Positions 60,670-64,000 of a stretch of 64,000 nt of DNA are shown here, in pieces. The stretch lies in NCBI GenBank assembly GCA_007745635.1, contig CP036272.1, forward strand, positions 2,719,086-2,783,085, in the 5' to 3' direction. Made by a program: the position numbers and the translations under genes. Within the stretch, counting starts at the first letter, position 1. Every line of letters starts with the position of its first letter. The stretch is from Stieleria bergensis. Its GTDB lineage: Bacteria; Planctomycetota; Planctomycetia; Pirellulales; Pirellulaceae. Under the pieces are notes generated by a model. That model ran no database searches. It was not told the DNA's origin and was given only the letters and a program-made list of their open reading frames with translations.

Positions 60670-62358
60670 TTATTGGTCGCTGTTACGAAGGACCACCGTC
60701 AGCCCGAACACATCACGAAAGAGCCCCGACAATTGTTTGATGGCGACCTGTTCGATCGAGACATCTTGAATGCCTGGAAGCGTCATGAGCAGTTGCTTGG
60801 AAGTGACTTCGCAAACGACATCACGAACGCGTCCGGTCCGCGTGTCATCCAGTGCAGAGGCTAGGCGGAGGATTGCGGCCAGCTTGCTGACGACGATGCG
60901 GCGGTCGCGGTCAAGCGCCATGTATTCCGTGTGCGACGCTTGTGGTGAAGCGCGTCGATAGTAACGCGCGATCAGCCCCACCTGTAGCAGTTCTGTTTTC
61001 GAGAGACCAAAGATTTCGCTGTTTTTGATGATGTAGAGCGTGTGCTTGTGATGACTGCGGGTGTTGATCAGCATGCCGACTTCGTGGAGCAGGCTGGCCA
61101 CATACAGCAGCACTTCGTGACGACCGCCCAGCTTGTGTTCGCCGGAAAGCTGCACGAAGAGTTTCTTGGCGAGTTCAGCAACCGTGCGGGCGTGCATTTC
61201 ATCCATTTGAAAGCGTCGCCCCAGAGACAGAGCTGAGCGAACAATTTGGTTACGGAATTCATCGCTCCACGTGCCTTGACTGGCGATGTCTCGCAGCAGC
61301 CCATCGCGCAGGTTCATGTCGCTGACGTAAAGCTCGGTCAGCTTGATGTGCTTGGCAAACCGAACGTAGGCCAGCAGGGCTGGTCCGAGTGTTTGCGCTT
61401 GCACGAAGGTTGTTTGATAGCGTTTGACGATTGCTTCGGCGCTGAGCTGCAGGACATCGTCAGCCAAGTCTTCCAAGTCGGCGACCGAGATCTGAGACAA
61501 GGTTCCCGCTGGCGCCGGTGGGGGATCGTCGGCAAGGGTGGCAGCGTTTGAGTTGATCAGGCGGGCCGCAAAGCGAATGTCACCACCGATGGCGATCATG
61601 TTTAAGGGGGTGCCGGGGCGCGTGTATTCGCCCATCTGTGGGATCGTGCGATTGATCAAGTTTTCTAGCATCGCGCGGCGCTGATGGGCGCTCGTCCGGG
61701 CCAGTTCCGTCGATTGCTGCATGCGCAGCGAACCCAGGCGGAATGACTTGCTGGCCAAGACATTGCCACTGCGAACGACCAACACCTCGGTGCTGCCGCC
61801 GCCGACTTCCAAAATCATTGTCTTGCTGTTGGCCAGCGTGGGGTTGGGCAGCAATTGGGGTGTGATCCCCATGTAGGTGATGCGGTTGATCTCGGCTTCG
61901 TCGACCGGTTGAATCTCGAGTCCGGTTTCGATGAAGATTCGGTCGATGAAGGCCAGTTGATTGCTGGCCTCGCGGACCGCACTGGTGGCGACCACTCGAA
62001 TGTCGTCGGTGTTGGTGATCCCGTATTCGGAAAGCACGCGTTGGTATTGATCAAGAATACTGACCACCTGTTCAATACTCTTGCGTGACAGTTTGCGAGC
62101 ATAGAAAGTGTCACGGCCCAGTTGTACCGGTTGGACCAGGCGATCAAGTATTCGGACTTGTCCCTGTTGATCAATTTCCGCAATGGCCATACGGATCGCA
62201 GTGGCGCCGATGTCAATCACTGCGATGGGGCGGGCCAGCGGTGGTTCGGTAGATGGCGTGGTGGTTGGGGTCAATGGGTTCGCGTGCACGGGGCCAGCAG
62301 TGTGAGCGGTCGATGTTGGCTTGGATGTTGGCTTCGATCTTGGCGCTGCTTGTGACAT
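60670..62358 (-). CDS. Ppx/GppA phosphatase-family protein with HD domain
   Basis: This 562-residue protein has a Pro/Thr-rich N-terminal tail, then the ASKHA core with PIAVIDIGATAIRMAIAEID near residue 44, VVATSAVREASNQLAFIDRI and MILEVGGGSTEVLVVRSG. A C-terminal HD-like domain carries LYVASLLHEVGMLINTRSHH near residue 425. Relatives cleave polyphosphate or pppGpp, so it may influence phosphate storage and the stringent response. It is followed upstream on the same strand by the MoxR gene with 27 bases between them. Confidence 0.9.
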   Translation of the reverse strand: MSQAAPRSKPTSKPTSTAHTAGPVHANPLTPTTTPSTEPPLARPIAVIDIGATAIRMAIAEIDQQGQVRILDRLVQPVQLGRDTFYARKLSRKSIEQVVSILDQYQRVLSEYGITNTDDIRVVATSAVREASNQLAFIDRIFIETGLEIQPVDEAEINRITYMGITPQLLPNPTLANSKTMILEVGGGSTEVLVVRSGNVLASKSFRLGSLRMQQSTELARTSAHQRRAMLENLINRTIPQMGEYTRPGTPLNMIAIGGDIRFAARLINSNAATLADDPPPAPAGTLSQISVADLEDLADDVLQLSAEAIVKRYQTTFVQAQTLGPALLAYVRFAKHIKLTELYVSDMNLRDGLLRDIASQGTWSDEFRNQIVRSALSLGRRFQMDEMHARTVAELAKKLFVQLSGEHKLGGRHEVLLYVASLLHEVGMLINTRSHHKHTLYIIKNSEIFGLSKTELLQVGLIARYYRRASPQASHTEYMALDRDRRIVVSKLAAILRLASALDDTRTGRVRDVVCEVTSKQLLMTLPGIQDVSIEQVAIKQLSGLFRDVFGLTVVLRNSDQ

Positions 62359-62385
62359 GTTCAGTTCAGCGATGTTGAAGTGGAT

Positions 62386-63408
62386 CTAGAAATCGGCGTC
62401 CTCGTCCTCATTATCATCGACTTCATCGAGGTCGGGGTGCATTGGATCGTCGGGGTCAAAGAATAAGTCCGCTAACCCCAGGGGAACTGCGTCACCGCCG
62501 AGGGTGCGGCGGCGGCGCTGCGACATCTGTTCCAAGTCCATGGCGTCTTCCCCCAGGCAATGCTTGAGGGCTTCCTGCCAAGCCTGATCACGGCTGAGTG
62601 GATGTTTCGGGTCTTGCGAAATTCGTTTTAACGCATAACGCAGAAGATTGATGCCGTCGCGCGGCGAGAATTCAAGTTTTAACGAATGTGATCGCTGCAA
62701 GAACTCCACCGTCATGGCCAGCATTTCCGGTTCGGCGAATGGCAGGTGGTATTGCAAGATCGCCATCTCGTCTTGCTTGTTGGGAAATCCCACTGGCAGC
62801 GTCGGTTGCAACCGACTCATGATGTAGTCGGGGATCTCGAATGTTGACTCATCTTGATTCATCGTCACCGCTGCGCGGAAGCTTGGGTTGGCATCAATGG
62901 TGATGCCCGCGACGATGGATTCGACATAACGCCGGTTGTCAAACAAAGGTGCCAGGGACGCCCAGGATTTTTCATTCATCCGGTTGCCTTCGTCCAAAAT
63001 GCACACGCCGCCAACGAGCATCGCGGTGACCAGCGGTGAGGCGTGATAGGCGATCTTGCCATCCTGGCTTAGCACGGGCGTGACCAGCAAGTCTTCGGGG
63101 CGCGTGTCGGCGGTGCATTGATAGATGAACAGCGGTCGCTCGTGAGCCATCGCGGCGGCAATTCCCAGTTGCGTCTTGCCAACACCGGGGGCACCGACCA
63201 GGCGCGGCGTGAGAGGCAAGTCGGTTTGGTCCAATGAGATCCAACAGGCCAGCAGTTGCTGCAAGACTTCGTCCTGGCCGATCCAGCGGGCAACGCCCAC
63301 GTGCGGCTTGGCAAGCTTCAAACGCACCCCATCGACCTCCAGATGCGTTGGCAGCGCTGGGGTGTCGTCTGGTGATGACTGATCGGTGGAGGAAGGTGGT
63401 ACTGTCAT
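62386..63408 (-). CDS. MoxR-type AAA+ ATPase
   Basis: The 340-residue protein has Walker A in [13 protein letters not shown] (residues 72-79), Walker B in [17 protein letters not shown], the sensor [13 protein letters not shown] and an Arg finger region near [13 protein letters not shown]. It resembles MoxR ATPases that help to insert metals or assemble protein complexes; the C-terminal acidic tail ([13 protein letters not shown]) is unusual. No von Willebrand partner gene is seen in the window. It starts the operon with the Ppx gene. Confidence 0.9.
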   Translation of the reverse strand: MTVPPSSTDQSSPDDTPALPTHLEVDGVRLKLAKPHVGVARWIGQDEVLQQLLACWISLDQTDLPLTPRLVGAPGVGKTQLGIAAAMAHERPLFIYQCTADTRPEDLLVTPVLSQDGKIAYHASPLVTAMLVGGVCILDEGNRMNEKSWASLAPLFDNRRYVESIVAGITIDANPSFRAAVTMNQDESTFEIPDYIMSRLQPTLPVGFPNKQDEMAILQYHLPFAEPEMLAMTVEFLQRSHSLKLEFSPRDGINLLRYALKRISQDPKHPLSRDQAWQEALKHCLGEDAMDLEQMSQRRRRTLGGDAVPLGLADLFFDPDDPMHPDLDEVDDNEDEDADF

Positions 63409-64000
63409 GCGTTCAGTGGATGCTCCGAAAAGCTCGGAGGGGAATCGGTGTTGCGCTAGTTGGAAACAGCTAGCAGCACGGTTCGCTCGGCGTGAATCTC
63501 CCGCAGCGACGGGAGTGAATTGGCAAGCAAAGGGTGTTAGTCAGTCTGTATTCTAGCGTTTCCTGGCTGGTTGTCGTGTACCGCCCCATGGAAAAGCATT
63601 GGGCAGGTAGCAGCTAGCCCATCGACGGGGATTTTGGGGTCTGAGCGGTGCAAATCCGCTGTGGCGTGTTGCATTGGCCGTTAGGCCCGGTGTTTTTGCT
63701 GCAACAGTCCGCGTGGCGAAACCGTGGCAAACGTCAATGCGGCTGATGGGATTCGTTGCCTGAACTCTCCCGCAAGCGGGAGGGTTTTGCTGATAGGGGG
63801 TGGCGAATGGCAAAACAGTAGGTCGCCGTGCTTGCACGCACCAATAAACTTCACTCTCCCGCTTGCGGGAGAGTCGAGCGTAAGCGAGGTGAGGGGAGTG
63901 CCGGGATAAAACCGGATTGAGATAGGGAATGAAAGTGTCCTACGTAGAAAGTCTAGCCAACTGCTATGGCCTCCATCGGAGGTGCAGAGAGGGTAACCGA
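63409..64000 (+). other. Non-coding end of window with three hairpin repeats
   Basis: This 592-base stretch has no convincing gene. It holds a hairpin CTCCCG...CGGGAG near 63488-63505. A second lies at 63767-63782 (CTCCCGC-AA-GCGGGAG, followed by GGTTTTG), and a perfect ten-bp one at 63853-63874 (ACTCTCCCGC-TT-GCGGGAGAGT, followed by CGAGCG...GAGGTGAGGGGAG). These look like an interspersed REP-type family. The inverted copy of the 57507 repeat core is at about 63824-63843. Confidence 0.65.

Noticed and set aside
63600..63700. Cobalamin riboswitch
   Set aside because: The GCGGTGCAAATCCGCTGTGG segment looks a little like the B12-box surroundings, but the conserved GCCACTG core is missing and no suitable gene follows.

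Overview
The window looks like planctomycete chromosome, probably from the Rhodopirellula/Blastopirellula side of the phylum. The right-hand 8 kb carries typical planctomycete genes: a secreted DUF1080 protein, a secreted VCBS/FG-GAP protein, a long Ppx/GppA-HD protein and a MoxR ATPase, with short hairpin repeats between genes. No 16S or marker gene is present, so the taxon is an inference.

Bases 1 to about 55,620 read as one end of a large integrated genomic island. At its right end a tyrosine integrase (53999-55423) is followed by its own terminator and then by the 3' end of a tRNA-Arg(ACG) gene (55620-55693, minus strand), the classical attachment position. The left end of the island is outside the window. 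No conjugation genes are visible.

Layout from left to right: (a) 1-6147, small unrelated cargo genes, mostly on the minus strand (VOC, cupins, esterase, DUF2199, alpha/beta hydrolase, DUF6487, EF-hand, HNH). (b) 6202-12292, two cyclic-nucleotide defence modules in divergent orientation. The left one is a tandem-domain nucleotide cyclase, an E2-like/SEC-C protein and a cNMP-binding TIR effector (PycTIR-like). The right one is XRE regulator, ImmA-like protease, PycTM-like membrane effector and PycC-like cyclase. (c) 12319-24880, a type I restriction-modification operon (hsdM, hsdS, hsdR) with extra genes: GIY-YIG nuclease, Schlafen AlbA_2 protein, a 60-codon ORF, a DUF262/DUF1524 nuclease and a YgjP-like peptidase. 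(d) 25024-28666, a Thoeris system (ThsA with SIR2 and SLOG domains, two TIR sensors ThsB), followed at once by a membrane-anchored class 3 lipase. (e) 28805-41574, a second stretch of cargo genes, including a nucleotide-modification-associated pair with a truncated third gene, secreted proteins, a GH5-GDPD fusion, a DsbA/DoxX/DUF2625 set, DinB and macro-domain genes. (f) 41987-53988, the island maintenance region: zinc-ribbon and ParB-like proteins, a winged-helix regulator, an AEP-type primase, a MerR-like HTH protein, an AAA+ ATPase, two RNase H-like proteins, an IS3-family insertion and a small HTH protein beside the integrase. (g) 55620-64000, chromosomal backbone.

Together the cyclase, RM and Thoeris blocks form a dense anti-phage island of about 22 kb. 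The least familiar part is 6202-9299, where a two-domain cyclase is coupled to an E2-fold protein carrying a candidate catalytic cysteine and to a cNMP-TIR effector. This would be a Pycsar-type pathway with a ubiquitin-conjugation-like accessory. Just outside the island, a DUF5685-like gene is broken by an exact 23-bp tandem duplication whose removal restores one 471-residue frame.
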